From assembly GCA_031556525.1 (NCBI GenBank), contig JAVBSS010000002.1, forward strand, positions 165,216 through 229,215: DNA of 64,000 nucleotides, in the 5' to 3' direction. The notes beneath the pieces are model-generated. The model was not told the origin of the DNA. It did no database searches and worked only from the letters and a program-made list of their open reading frames with translations. The translations under genes and the position numbers were made by a program. The DNA is from JAVBSN01 sp031556525 (lineage in GTDB: Bacteria; Bacillota; Clostridia; Lachnospirales; Lachnospiraceae). Shown here piece after piece: positions 1-8,569 of the stretch. The number at the start of each line of letters is the position of its first letter. The first letter of the stretch is position 1.

Positions 1-1287
1 GCATTGGTCATGATGTTATATACTAATTGGATTATGACAATTGCAGGCGTCCTAGCAACGATAATTGGATTTATTTTGATGATGGTGATTATTTCAAAAT
101 CTCAAAAATATTTTGTGTTACAACAAAATGAGTTGGGGCAACTCAACGGGCATATAGAAGAAAATTATGCAGGACATACAATTGTAAAGGCTTACAATGG
201 TGTCAAGGGTGCAAAAAAAGAATTTGACAAAATGAATCAAAATCTTTACAAATCTGCATGGAAGAGTCAGTTTATGTCTGGGCTAATGATGCCGCTTATG
301 ACCTTTGTGGGAAACCTAGGATATGTGGTGGTGTGTATCGTAGGGGCCGTTCTTGCAATTAATGGCAATATTGAATTCGGTGTTATTGTGGCATTTATGG
401 TATATATTCGTTTATTTACACAACCACTTGCTCAAATTGCACAAGTTGTAACAAGTTTGCAATCCGCAGCAGCAGCCAGTGAAAGAGTTTTTGGATTTCT
501 TGCAGAAGAGGAAATGGAATGTGAAGATAATAAAAGTATTGTTTTGAACACTGCTGATGGTAATGTAGAATTTGAGAGTGTAAAATTTGGTTATAAAGAA
601 GAAAAACTTATTGTTAATGATTTTTCAGCATCTGCCATTTCTGGTCAAAAGATAGCTATAGTTGGTCCAACAGGTGCAGGTAAAACAACAATTGTAAATC
701 TTTTGATGCGTTTTTATGAAGTGTGGAATGGCTCTATTAAAATTGATGGAGTACCACTTAATCAACTGAAAAGAGAAAATGTTCATGCCTTGTTTGGAAT
801 GGTTTTACAGGATACTTGGCTTTTTGAAGGAACAATTCGAGAAAATATAGTTTATAATAATCAGGATATTAGTGATGAAAAATTAAAGGAAATTTGCAAG
901 GTAACAGGATTATATCATTTTATAAAAACACTTCCCAATGGTTTGGATACAGTTCTTGATGATAATGCAAATCTGTCAGCAGGTCAAAAGCAACTTGTTA
1001 CAATTGCTCGAGCAATGATAGAGAATGCACCGTTGTTGATACTTGATGAGGCAACAAGTTCTGTTGATACACGTACTGAAACATTAATACAAAGAGCAAT
1101 GGATGAGTTGATGTCAGGACGTACATCTTTTGTAATTGCCCACCGATTATCTACAATCCGCAATGCAGATCTAATTCTGGTAATGAAGGATGGGGATATT
1201 ATTGAAAGTGGTACACATGATGAGCTGATGGATAATAGCGGATTTTATACAGAACTCTATAATAGTCAGTTTGAACAGAGTGTATAA
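1..1287 (+). CDS. ABC exporter, permease-ATPase half-transporter (5' end missing)
   Basis: The reading frame is already open at base 1, so this is the C-terminal ~428 residues of a fused exporter subunit. Hydrophobic helices lie at about 15-115 nt and 290-410 nt of the visible part (the end of the six-helix ABC membrane domain). The ATPase domain follows: Walker A GPTGAGKT near 664-687, Q-loop MVLQDTW, signature LSAGQKQ near 976, Walker B LLILDEATSSVD near 1036 and the H-loop IAHRLST. This layout is typical of MdlB/LmrA-type heterodimeric exporters, so the partner half-transporter is probably just upstream. The substrate cannot be inferred. No terminator is evident before the next gene. Confidence 0.9.
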   Translation, partial: ALVMMLYTNWIMTIAGVLATIIGFILMMVIISKSQKYFVLQQNELGQLNGHIEENYAGHTIVKAYNGVKGAKKEFDKMNQNLYKSAWKSQFMSGLMMPLMTFVGNLGYVVVCIVGAVLAINGNIEFGVIVAFMVYIRLFTQPLAQIAQVVTSLQSAAAASERVFGFLAEEEMECEDNKSIVLNTADGNVEFESVKFGYKEEKLIVNDFSASAISGQKIAIVGPTGAGKTTIVNLLMRFYEVWNGSIKIDGVPLNQLKRENVHALFGMVLQDTWLFEGTIRENIVYNNQDISDEKLKEICKVTGLYHFIKTLPNGLDTVLDDNANLSAGQKQLVTIARAMIENAPLLILDEATSSVDTRTETLIQRAMDELMSGRTSFVIAHRLSTIRNADLILVMKDGDIIESGTHDELMDNSGFYTELYNSQFEQSV

Positions 1288-1314
1288 AGAGTGCAATGCA
1301 TAATAATCAATAAA

Positions 1315-1343
1315 TTGACCAAATAATATCAATCCTATATAAT
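1315..1343 (+). promoter_or_regulatory. sigma-A-type promoter for the 1387 gene and probably cbiQO
   Basis: TTGACC (1315-1320), a 17-nt spacer and a perfect TATAAT (1338-1343), 43 nt upstream of the ATG at 1387. It gives the unknown membrane protein and probably cbiQ/cbiO a start independent of the downstream riboswitch. Confidence 0.65.
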
Positions 1344-1386
1344 TAAAGGTGAACTTGTAGAACATATTGATTTTGTGGAGATGCAT

Positions 1387-2262
1387 ATGGATAAAAAAAT
1401 TGATTTAAATAAAAAAATAATTTTAGGTGCTAATGAAAGAGATAAAAAAATTGTTAATGTACTAGTATATATGATTTTAATTTCACTTGTAATAGTATTT
1501 ATTATTTCAAATATTTATTTGGAAGGTAGTCTCTTAACAAGAATAGTAATTAACTTTAATTTTAGTATATTTACTTTACTAATTATATTTAATATTTTGC
1601 TTTACAAAAATCAAAAAATCGAAATAGAAAATTCTATAATCACAGAAATTAATTTGTTTAACAAGAGGGAAGAAATAGGGACTATATCTGAATCTACATC
1701 ATTTTGTGCATCAACTACTGATGTTACTGTGTTAAAGGATAATAAGAAATATTTCTCTTTTAAAATTCATGGTACAAGTGATAACCGTGAATTTTATAAT
1801 TATTTAAAAGATAACTATAGTGATTCAATATTTATAAAGGGTTCTAAAATTCTTGAGATTTATATGTACTTGTGTGCTATCCTAATATTCACGTGGTCGT
1901 TATTAGAAAGTATTACAGTACATAATATAATAGCTGGTATAATATCTGCTATATTAGCATTTGTATTATTGCTTTATGGATTAGATGAAAAAGCTAAAAG
2001 CCTACAAATAATAAATAATGAAATTATTTATAAAAGATTATTTGCCAAAAGAAAAATTAATCTAGCTGATTTAACTAAATTAGAATATAGAAAAAACGGA
2101 GGTACTGGTCGTTATAAACCAATTTTCTCTACGTATACTATTAAAGGTTTTAATAGTACTTCAAAATGTTTTAAAGTAGATAATATAACACCAGAAAATT
2201 TAGAAAATATAAAAGACATAGCAAAAGAACATAAAATTAAGATGGTAAAAAATAAAGCATAA
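1387..2262 (+). CDS. Unrecognised multi-helix membrane protein
   Basis: A 291-aa protein of unknown family. The start at 1387 is chosen because GGAG (1377-1380) sits 6 nt ahead; ATG 1381 and GTG 1375 are in frame but badly spaced. Two hydrophobic helices lie near residues 15-35 and 45-65, followed by a soluble stretch of ~80 residues, two more helices near 155-205 and a basic C-terminal soluble domain. The four-helix plus strand-rich tail pattern resembles PH-domain-like membrane proteins, but I cannot name a family. It is followed by cbiQ with no room for a separate promoter, so co-transcription with the cobalt transporter genes is likely. Confidence 0.7.
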   Translation: MDKKIDLNKKIILGANERDKKIVNVLVYMILISLVIVFIISNIYLEGSLLTRIVINFNFSIFTLLIIFNILLYKNQKIEIENSIITEINLFNKREEIGTISESTSFCASTTDVTVLKDNKKYFSFKIHGTSDNREFYNYLKDNYSDSIFIKGSKILEIYMYLCAILIFTWSLLESITVHNIIAGIISAILAFVLLLYGLDEKAKSLQIINNEIIYKRLFAKRKINLADLTKLEYRKNGGTGRYKPIFSTYTIKGFNSTSKCFKVDNITPENLENIKDIAKEHKIKMVKNKA

Positions 2263-2283
2263 GTGCACATAAAGGTAAGAATA

Positions 2284-3027
2284 ATGAGTTTACATAATGT
2301 AAAAAGAGTTCATAGTCGTAGGCAAACGGTTAGTTCAATTGATTATTATGCATATTTATCTAAATTAAATAAATTGAATTCAGGATATAAAATAATATTA
2401 GGTCTGATTACTCTTATTCTATGCATTGTATATAATAATATGTGGGTATCGTTAATAGTAATGGGAGTAATGAGTTTTCTGACTGTAGTTGTTGGTGGTT
2501 TGCCACTTATAAAATACATATCATTACTTACAATACCTATAACATTTATGTTGTTGAGCGGAATACCAATAGCATTAGATATAGGAATTATTAAGACTTT
2601 ACTTATTATGCTTAGAGCATTTGGGGCAATAACAGCTATGTATATGGTGACATTATCGACACCAAGTGTAGAGATTATCTCATCAATGAGAAAAGCATAT
2701 ATACCAAACATTATAGTTGAGTTAATGTATATGATATATAGATTTATATTTATATTAATGGATATTCAAAATAATATGAAAAATGCGGCTAGTTCAAGGC
2801 TCGGATATGCGAATTTCAAAACATCGTGTAGGAGTTTTGGGATGATAGGAAGCAACTTAATGATTGTAGCTATGAAGAAAGCAAATGTATATTACGATGC
2901 TATGGAATCTAGATGTTATGAAGGCAAGTTGAATTTTTTAGAAGAGAAAAAGCCTGTAAAGTTAGTACAAGTTTTAGGTGGGCTTTGCTTTATTGGGATT
3001 CTTACAGTGGTAAAGATATTAACATAG
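2284..3027 (+). CDS. cbiQ: Cobalt ECF transporter transmembrane (T) component CbiQ
   Basis: A 247-aa membrane protein of the EcfT/CbiQ family, which couples the ATPase CbiO to the metal-binding CbiMN unit. Five or so hydrophobic segments occupy residues ~35-150. The cytoplasmic coupling region carries the two family motifs, ASSRLGY and AMESRCYEG. The ATG at 2284 follows AAGGTAAG; a GTG at 2263 directly abuts the previous stop but has no ribosome site. Cobalt is the likely substrate because cbiO and the cobalamin locus are adjacent; nickel would be the alternative. Confidence 0.88.
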   Translation: MSLHNVKRVHSRRQTVSSIDYYAYLSKLNKLNSGYKIILGLITLILCIVYNNMWVSLIVMGVMSFLTVVVGGLPLIKYISLLTIPITFMLLSGIPIALDIGIIKTLLIMLRAFGAITAMYMVTLSTPSVEIISSMRKAYIPNIIVELMYMIYRFIFILMDIQNNMKNAASSRLGYANFKTSCRSFGMIGSNLMIVAMKKANVYYDAMESRCYEGKLNFLEEKKPVKLVQVLGGLCFIGILTVVKILT

Positions 3028-3127
3028 AGAAATGTGATTTTGTAATAAGATGTAAACAATATAATTGCGCATTGATGTGTCGATACACGGATAAAATAAG
3101 GTTGTATAAGAATGGGTTAATATATAG

Positions 3128-3150
3128 AGGAGAGGCAAGTTATGACTTGC
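3128..3150 (+). promoter_or_regulatory. Shine-Dalgarno plus hairpin between cbiQ and cbiO
   Basis: GGAGAGG at 3128-3134 is a strong ribosome site, but it is immediately followed by the hairpin GCAAGT-TATG-ACTTGC (3135-3150), not by the cbiO start. The ATG in the loop (3142) opens only a Met-Thr-Cys-stop mini-ORF. If the hairpin folds, the Shine-Dalgarno comes to about 11 nt from the cbiO ATG at 3162; alternatively the mini-ORF feeds re-initiation. Confidence 0.5.
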
Positions 3151-3161
3151 TAGATAAAATT

Positions 3162-3986
3162 ATGGAAAATATATTAGAAATTAAACATTTGAATTTTGAA
3201 TATGAAGGCAACAAAAAGGTTCTTGATGATGTATCACTTAGTATATCTAAGGGTGAGAAAATAGTTATACTTGGAGCAAATGGTGCAGGAAAATCTACGC
3301 TGTTTTTAAATATAAATGGTGTTTTAAAATCTAATTCAGGAGATATTATTTATAGAGGAACTAGGATAACCAAGAAGAATTTAAATGATTTAAGAAAAAA
3401 TGTAGGACTTGTTTTTCAGGAAGCAGATAATCAAATTATTGCAGGAACAGTATTAGCAGAAGTATCTTTTGGACCTATGAATATGAAACTTTCAAAAGAG
3501 GAAGTAGAAGAACGAGTTAATGAAGCTATGGAATATATGAATATTTCAGAGTTTAGAAATCGTCCTCCACATTACCTAAGTGGTGGCGAGAAAAAGAGAG
3601 TGGGAATAGCAGATATTATTGCAATGAAGCCAGAAATTATTATATTTGATGAACCTACTGCTTCACTTGATCCAATAAATGCACAGATGTTAGAAGAAGT
3701 ATTATTTAAGTTATCTAAGGAAGATAAGACAATAATTATAGCTATCCATGATGTAGACTTTGCATTTAGATTTGCAGATAGAATTATTGTAATGAGTGAA
3801 GGTAAAATTATAGCAGATGATACACCAATTAATATATTTAATAATGATGAGGTACTTAGTAAATCTAATTTGAAGAAACCAACTCTATTAGAGGTGCACA
3901 ATACTCTTGTAGCAAAGGGAGTGTGGAAAGAGGATGTGGATTGTCCAAGGAGCGTGGAAGAATTTAAGAGATTAATGAGCAAATAA
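3162..3986 (+). CDS. cbiO: Cobalt ECF transporter ATP-binding protein CbiO
   Basis: A 274-aa ABC ATPase that energises cobalt uptake with CbiQ, CbiM and CbiN. Walker A GANGAGKS is at residues 38-45, the Q-loop Gln at 86, signature LSGGE at 139-143, Walker B IIIFDEP at 159-165 and the H-loop IHDVDFAF after that. The C-terminal tail (LLEVHNTLVAKG) is usual for CbiO. The start is set by family alignment to MENILEI; an in-frame TTG at 3147 (adding five residues) is possible. It lies 134 nt after cbiQ. Confidence 0.92.
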   Translation: MENILEIKHLNFEYEGNKKVLDDVSLSISKGEKIVILGANGAGKSTLFLNINGVLKSNSGDIIYRGTRITKKNLNDLRKNVGLVFQEADNQIIAGTVLAEVSFGPMNMKLSKEEVEERVNEAMEYMNISEFRNRPPHYLSGGEKKRVGIADIIAMKPEIIIFDEPTASLDPINAQMLEEVLFKLSKEDKTIIIAIHDVDFAFRFADRIIVMSEGKIIADDTPINIFNNDEVLSKSNLKKPTLLEVHNTLVAKGVWKEDVDCPRSVEEFKRLMSK

Positions 3987-3988
3987 AA

Positions 3989-4016
3989 ATAGGAGTTATC
4001 TACTGATAACTCCTAT
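3989..4016. terminator. Convergent hairpin terminator between cbiO and the minus-strand small gene
   Basis: A perfect 12-bp stem (ATAGGAGTTATC, loop TACT). The run TTTTTATTTG follows the stem on the minus strand, so it is a good terminator for the small gene at 4146-4316. On the plus strand the T-run is weak, so it ends cbiO transcription less efficiently or only protects the 3' end. The rest of 4017-4145 shows only a small hairpin around 4030-4043. Confidence 0.65.
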
Positions 4017-4145
4017 TAACTGTTAATTTCACGCATAAGCGTGACCCATCGACGTTACGTCTTTCTATAATGAAATAATACCACATAAAATGAATTGTGT
4101 CAATACATTATATTTAAATTTACACTAACTGTTTAACTTATTAAG

Positions 4146-4316
4146 TTATATTATATGATTTTCAGCTGTATTGAGAGATTTTTTTAATGATTCTAGCTCG
4201 TTAGTTAAGGAGGAAGCGTAGAAAGGATACAAAGTAGAGTTGTTTTTACCATTAGATTGCTTGGAATCAAGCTGTTTAGAAATAGAATCAAGCTGTTGCT
4301 GATCAATAGATATCAT
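4146..4316 (-). CDS. Small hypothetical protein, 56 aa, divergent from the cobalamin operon
   Basis: A minus-strand gene of 56 codons. AGGAG lies 7 nt before the ATG (complement of 4314-4316), and an extended -10 element (TGCTATAAT, complement of 4346-4351) sits ~30 nt upstream, so it has a complete expression set. The product is polar and probably helical. It begins MISIDQQQLDSISKQLDSK, where the LDS(I/K) spacing suggests a short amphipathic or coiled-coil helix, and it ends NTAENHII. There is no membrane segment, no cysteine and no recognised family. It lies between cbiO and the riboswitch, transcribed away from it. Function unknown. Confidence 0.55.
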   Translation of the reverse strand: MISIDQQQLDSISKQLDSKQSNGKNNSTLYPFYASSLTNELESLKKSLNTAENHII

Positions 4317-4402
4317 ATATAATCTCCTATCTTAAGTGTATAATTATTATAGCATAATATGAGATAGGTAATAATAAAAAAACTATAAAATCATATTCCA
4401 AA

Positions 4403-4432
4403 TTGACACATCTACACAATATAATATATAAT
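4403..4432 (+). promoter_or_regulatory. Promoter of the cobalamin operon
   Basis: Consensus TTGACA (4403-4408), 18-nt spacer and TATAAT (4427-4432). Transcription would start near 4440, exactly at the 5' edge of the riboswitch. The divergent small gene's -10 lies ~50 bp away on the other strand. Confidence 0.7.
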
Positions 4433-4436
4433 TATA

Positions 4437-4640
4437 GACGGTTCTCAACGGTGAAAAATACGGGAACTGTGAAGAGGTGCCTGTAGTAATGCTACAGGAT
4501 AATAGGGAAAAGGGTGTGAATCCCTTGCGGTCCCGCCGCTGTAATGGAAGAGTTATATCTTATGTAAGTCACTGGGAAACTGGGAAGACAAGATATAGTG
4601 ATGAAGCCAGAGTCAGAATACCTGCCCTTCAGTCATATAG
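4437..4640 (+). ncRNA. Adenosylcobalamin riboswitch (aptamer)
   Basis: The stretch carries the conserved core of the cobalamin riboswitch family: GGGAA-containing joining segments (AATAGGGAAAAGGGTGTGAA near 4501-4520), the GCGGTCCCGCCGCTGTAA core near 4528-4545, and the B12 box near 4605-4625 (GCCAG ... ATACCTGCC). It starts at the predicted transcription start and ends ~170 nt before cbiM. Known members bind adenosylcobalamin and switch the downstream operon off. Here it would give end-product control of cbiM and the genes behind it. Confidence 0.93.
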
Positions 4641-4713
4641 GGTTGCCATAGTTACGAGCGATGACTAGAAGCAAAGAATAATACTTTTGTATATATACAA
4701 GAGTGTTATTGTG

Positions 4714-4759
4714 ATGCCAGTCTTCTTGCAATATCTATGCATGAAACTAGGCATTTTTT
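4714..4759 (+). terminator. Riboswitch expression-platform terminator
   Basis: ATGCC-AGT at 4714-4721 pairs with ACTAGGCAT (4746-4754) with one bulged base, followed by TTTTTT (4754-4759). It sits between the aptamer and the cbiM ribosome site (AAGGAGG near 4798), the expected place for ligand-dependent termination. The competing anti-terminator pairing was not worked out. Confidence 0.6.
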
Positions 4760-4809
4760 GTTTTATAAGAAAGAGGGATTTTCTTATAAAATACTTGAAG
4801 GAGGAAGAT

Positions 4810-5559
4810 ATGTCAAAGAAACAAAAAAATTTAGTTAAACTATCAATTATTTTATCAGTGATATTTGCAATTGCTCCAGCAGCAAATGCAATGCACATTA
4901 TGGAGGGATATTTACCACCAGCTTATTGTATAGCTTGGGGAATAGTGTCTCTACCATTCGTAGTATATGGAGTTATATCTATAAATAATAAAGTAAAGGA
5001 AAACAGAAGATCTATAACAATGTTTGCAATGGCAGGTGCCTTTGTATTTGTTATATCATCTTTAAAAATTCCATCAGTTACAGGAAGTAGTTCGCATATG
5101 ACAGGAACAGGTCTTGGTGCAATTTTATTAGGACCAGGAGCAGTATGTGTATTAGGTTTGATTGTACTAATATTTCAAGCAATTCTATTAGCTCATGGTG
5201 GCATAACAACACTTGGTGCAAATACATTTTCAATGGCAATTGCAGGGCCTATAGTTTCATTTATTATTTATAAGTTATGTGGTAAACTTAAAATTAATAA
5301 AAAGGTATCAATATTCTTAGCTGCTATGTTGGGAGATCTATTTACCTACATAGTAACAAGTATACAATTAGGTATGGCTTATCCAGCTAGTGAGGGTGGG
5401 GTATTAGCATCTACACTTAAATTTATGGCAGTATTTGCACCGACTCAATTACCATTAGCAATGATTGAAGGTATGCTTACTGTTATTATGGTAATGGCAT
5501 TAGATACATATGCAAAACCAGAATTAGCTTCAATTGGCTACTTTAAGGAGGAGAACTAA
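4810..5559 (+). CDS. cbiM: Cobalt ECF transporter substrate-binding membrane protein CbiM
   Basis: A 249-aa membrane protein that binds Co2+ for the CbiMNQO importer. Residues 1-27 look like a cleavable signal peptide ending ANA. The mature protein would then begin MHIMEG, and the family's N-terminal Met-His is known to coordinate the metal. About six hydrophobic segments follow, with the conserved PSVTGSSSHMTGTGLG loop. The ATG at 4810 is set by AAGGAGG ~6 nt upstream; in-frame codons further upstream lie inside the riboswitch terminator. First gene of the riboswitch-controlled operon; overlaps cbiN by one base. Confidence 0.95.
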   Translation: MSKKQKNLVKLSIILSVIFAIAPAANAMHIMEGYLPPAYCIAWGIVSLPFVVYGVISINNKVKENRRSITMFAMAGAFVFVISSLKIPSVTGSSSHMTGTGLGAILLGPGAVCVLGLIVLIFQAILLAHGGITTLGANTFSMAIAGPIVSFIIYKLCGKLKINKKVSIFLAAMLGDLFTYIVTSIQLGMAYPASEGGVLASTLKFMAVFAPTQLPLAMIEGMLTVIMVMALDTYAKPELASIGYFKEEN

Positions 5560-5876
5560 TGAGTAAGAAGGATAAGGGCTTAATTGCTATGATGCTTGCA
5601 ATAATTGTATTAATGATGCTTGTACCATTAATAGCACTTAAAGATGCAGAGTTTGGTGGCTCTGATGATTCAGGTAGTCAAGTAGTTGAAGAGATTAACG
5701 GTGAAGAATATGAGCCTTGGTTTACACCTATTATGGAAATAATAATAGATGGTGAATTGCCAGGAGAGACAGAAAGTCTGTTATTCTGTGTACAGACAGG
5801 AATAGGTGTAGGAATTATAGCATTTAATATGGGACGTTTTGTTGAGCGTAAGAAGTTAGAAGAAAAGGAAAAATAA
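5559..5876 (+). CDS. cbiN: Cobalt transport protein CbiN
   Basis: A 105-aa small membrane protein with one N-terminal helix (residues ~9-27), an acidic extracytoplasmic loop containing the typical EYEPWFTP motif, and a second helix near residues 75-93, then a basic tail. CbiN works with CbiM in metal loading of the cobalt ECF importer. The start codon overlaps the cbiM stop (TAATG), implying translational coupling. Confidence 0.93.
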   Translation: MSKKDKGLIAMMLAIIVLMMLVPLIALKDAEFGGSDDSGSQVVEEINGEEYEPWFTPIMEIIIDGELPGETESLLFCVQTGIGVGIIAFNMGRFVERKKLEEKEK

Positions 5877-5877
5877 T

Positions 5878-6651
5878 ATGAACAGAGGAATATTGGTAGT
5901 TAGTTTTGGAACAAGTTATGATGATACGAGAGAACTGAATATAGGTGCATTAGAAAATACTTTTGCAGAAGTTTATCCTGATTATCAAGTTATAAGAGCA
6001 TTTACTAGTACCATAATAATGGACAAACTTAGAGAACGAAATATCAATATTCCAAATGTTGAAGAAGCATTAGAAGAGATGAAAGATGCTGGTATAGAAG
6101 AGGTTATAGTTCAACCAACCCATTTAATTGCGGGTGAAGAATATGATAAGTTATGTAAACAAGCTATGAAATATAAGGATAGCTTTAATAGACTTACTAT
6201 AGGAATACCACTTATGTATGGGGATGAAGATTTAGTAAGACTATCGGAATTCTATGGTAAAACATTTGAACTAGAAGAAGATGAGGCACTTGTTTTAATG
6301 GGACATGGAACAGAACATGCAATAAATACTATATATAGCAACTTGCAGGAGCAATTACTACGAGACGGATATAATCATATTCATATTGGAACCGTTGAGG
6401 CAGAACCCACAGTAGATGAGATTATATCTAACTTACAAAACGCTAATTATAAGAAAGTAGTAATTACTCCTCTAATGCTTGTATCAGGCGACCATGCTAA
6501 TAATGATATGGCAGGTGATGATATAGATAGCTGGAAGTCTAAATTAGAAGCAAGAGGATATATAGTAAGGGTTGTATTAAAAGGAATGGGTGAGTATGAA
6601 GAGATTCGTAACATGTACCTTGAACATTTGGATATGGTAATACAATTATAG
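5878..6651 (+). CDS. cbiK: Sirohydrochlorin cobaltochelatase CbiK
   Basis: A 257-aa class II chelatase that inserts Co2+ into sirohydrochlorin, the first cobalt-specific step of the anaerobic pathway. Family signatures are the N-terminal LVVSFGTSYDDTR, QPTHLIAGEEYD with the metal-binding His, the second His in LVLMGHGTEH and the C-terminal GDHANNDMAGD. There is no signal peptide, so the enzyme is cytoplasmic, unlike some periplasmic CbiK forms. It starts 1 nt after cbiN, right behind the transporter genes, so imported cobalt feeds this enzyme. Confidence 0.94.
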   Translation: MNRGILVVSFGTSYDDTRELNIGALENTFAEVYPDYQVIRAFTSTIIMDKLRERNINIPNVEEALEEMKDAGIEEVIVQPTHLIAGEEYDKLCKQAMKYKDSFNRLTIGIPLMYGDEDLVRLSEFYGKTFELEEDEALVLMGHGTEHAINTIYSNLQEQLLRDGYNHIHIGTVEAEPTVDEIISNLQNANYKKVVITPLMLVSGDHANNDMAGDDIDSWKSKLEARGYIVRVVLKGMGEYEEIRNMYLEHLDMVIQL

Positions 6652-6663
6652 AGGAAGGTAAAT

Positions 6664-7347
6664 ATGGCAGGAATATTATATGGTGTTAGTGTAGGTCCAG
6701 GTGACCCAGAACTTATAACATTAAAGGCAGTTAGATTATTAGAAGAGTGCAGTGTTATTGCAGTTCCAAGAACTAAGGAACAAAATACAATGGCATTATC
6801 AATTATTGAACAGACAGTTGATTTAAAAGATAAAGAGATTTTATATGTAGATTTTCTTATGTCTATGGATAAAGATTTATTAGATGAGAGCCATAGAAAT
6901 ATTGCTAACACTATAACTCAATATTTAGACAAGGGAATTAATGTAGCTATGCCTAACATTGGAGATATATCTATATATTCAACATTTTCATATATAAGGG
7001 AAAAAGTTGAGCAATTAGGATATAAGGTTGAGGTGTGTGCAGGAGTTCCTTGTTTTTGTGATATAGCAGCTAAGACAGGAATGCCATTAGTATCAGGTAA
7101 GGAAGTGTTAATGGTTATTCCAGCGGCAAATAAGGACTTTGATAAATATACAAGTATGTCAGGAACTAAAGTAATTATGAAAAGTGGTGGCAAGCTTGAA
7201 AATGTAAAACAATATATATGTGAATCAGGTCTAGGTGAAAATGCTATTATAGCAAAGGACTGTGGACTTTCTAGTGAGAAGTTTTTAAAGGCTAACGAAG
7301 ATATGGGTGATGATATCAGTTATTTTACAACTATTGTAGTTAAATAG
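6664..7347 (+). CDS. cbiL: Cobalt-factor II C20-methyltransferase CbiL
   Basis: A 227-aa tetrapyrrole (SAM-dependent) methylase. The N-terminal YGVSVGPGDPELITLKAV motif marks the CbiL/CobI branch, and PNIGDISIYSTF and the GVPCFCDIAAKTGMPL region fit the cofactor pocket. It adds the C20 methyl group to cobalt-sirohydrochlorin. The start at 6664 has GAGGAAGG just upstream and follows cbiK by 12 nt. Confidence 0.92.
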   Translation: MAGILYGVSVGPGDPELITLKAVRLLEECSVIAVPRTKEQNTMALSIIEQTVDLKDKEILYVDFLMSMDKDLLDESHRNIANTITQYLDKGINVAMPNIGDISIYSTFSYIREKVEQLGYKVEVCAGVPCFCDIAAKTGMPLVSGKEVLMVIPAANKDFDKYTSMSGTKVIMKSGGKLENVKQYICESGLGENAIIAKDCGLSSEKFLKANEDMGDDISYFTTIVVK

Positions 7348-7369
7348 ACTATAGAAAGGCAAAGGAGCT

Positions 7370-8494
7370 ATGTTAGATAGATATGTTTACAAGAATCAGA
7401 AAAAGTTAAGATGTGGATATACAACTGGCTCATGTGCAGCAGCAGCTACTAAGGCAGCAGTAGAGATGTTATTAGGTAATACAGTAGTAGAAGTTGTAGA
7501 ACTTACTACACCATCAGGGATAAAATTAGAATTAGATGTTGAAAAGGTACACAAAGATTCTGAAAAAGTAATGTGTGCAATAAGAAAAGATAGTGGAGAT
7601 GATCCTGACATTACAGATGGCATATTTGTATTTTCTGGGGTTAGAAGGATTAAAAGTGAAATAGTAATTGATGGTGGTGAAGGAGTTGGACGAGTTACTA
7701 AATTAGGGCTTGATCAACCAATAGGTGAAGCAGCAATTAATTCAGTACCAAGGACTATGATTAGAGAGTCTGTAGAGGAGATATGCAATAAGTATTCATA
7801 TATAGGTGGAATAGAGGTTATTATATCTATACCAGAAGGAGAAACTATTGCACAGAAGACATTTAATCCAAGGCTTGGAATAGAGGGTGGAATATCTATA
7901 CTGGGAACAACAGGAATTGTTGAGCCAATGAGTGAGCAAGCATTGTTAGATACCATTGAAATAGAAATGCGACAGCAGATAGAAGAAGGAAATAAAAAAT
8001 TAGTAATCACTCCAGGTAATTATGGAGCAGAGTTTATAAAAGAAAATCTAGATATTGATTTAGACAAATGTGTTAAATGCAGTAACTATATAGGAGATTC
8101 TATAGATAAAGCAGTAGAGTTAGGATTTGATAGTCTATTACTAATAGGTCATATTGGTAAGCTAGTTAAATTAGGTTCAGGAGTTATGAATACTCATTCC
8201 AAATATGCAGATGGAAGAATGGAAACTATAGCATCATCAGTTATATTAGCAGGTGGTAGCAGTGAACTAGCAAGAAAAGTGTTAGAGGCTAATACAACAG
8301 AAGAAGCAGTTAGTATATTAGATAAAGAAAAATATTTATCCAAGACAATGGATGTGTTAATAGATAAAATATATTATCATCTTTCCCATAGAGCAGGAGA
8401 TAATATGAAAATAGATGTAATTGTATTCTCAACTAATAAAGGATTATTAGGAAATACCCAACATATAAGCAAATTGAAAAATATACAGGGGTAG
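7370..8494 (+). CDS. cbiD: Cobalt-precorrin-5B C1-methyltransferase CbiD
   Basis: A 374-aa protein of the CbiD family, distinct in fold from the other corrin methylases, that methylates C1 during ring contraction. Recognised by LRCGYTTGSCAAAATKAA near residues 12-30, the DDPDITDG motif and GNYGAEFIKE in the C-terminal half. AAAGGAG lies ~6 nt ahead of the start. A 75-nt gap to cbiF shows no terminator. Confidence 0.94.
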   Translation: MLDRYVYKNQKKLRCGYTTGSCAAAATKAAVEMLLGNTVVEVVELTTPSGIKLELDVEKVHKDSEKVMCAIRKDSGDDPDITDGIFVFSGVRRIKSEIVIDGGEGVGRVTKLGLDQPIGEAAINSVPRTMIRESVEEICNKYSYIGGIEVIISIPEGETIAQKTFNPRLGIEGGISILGTTGIVEPMSEQALLDTIEIEMRQQIEEGNKKLVITPGNYGAEFIKENLDIDLDKCVKCSNYIGDSIDKAVELGFDSLLLIGHIGKLVKLGSGVMNTHSKYADGRMETIASSVILAGGSSELARKVLEANTTEEAVSILDKEKYLSKTMDVLIDKIYYHLSHRAGDNMKIDVIVFSTNKGLLGNTQHISKLKNIQG

Positions 8495-8569
8495 ATTTAA
8501 GAGATAGCTGGTTAAATATAGAAAGATAAATACAGAGAAATTGATTTATAGAGAAAGATAGAGGTTAGT

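Noticed and set aside
4477..4668. A 63-codon frame overlapping the cobalamin riboswitch
   Set aside because: It lies entirely within the aptamer, whose conserved RNA motifs explain the sequence; no ribosome site and no protein resemblance.
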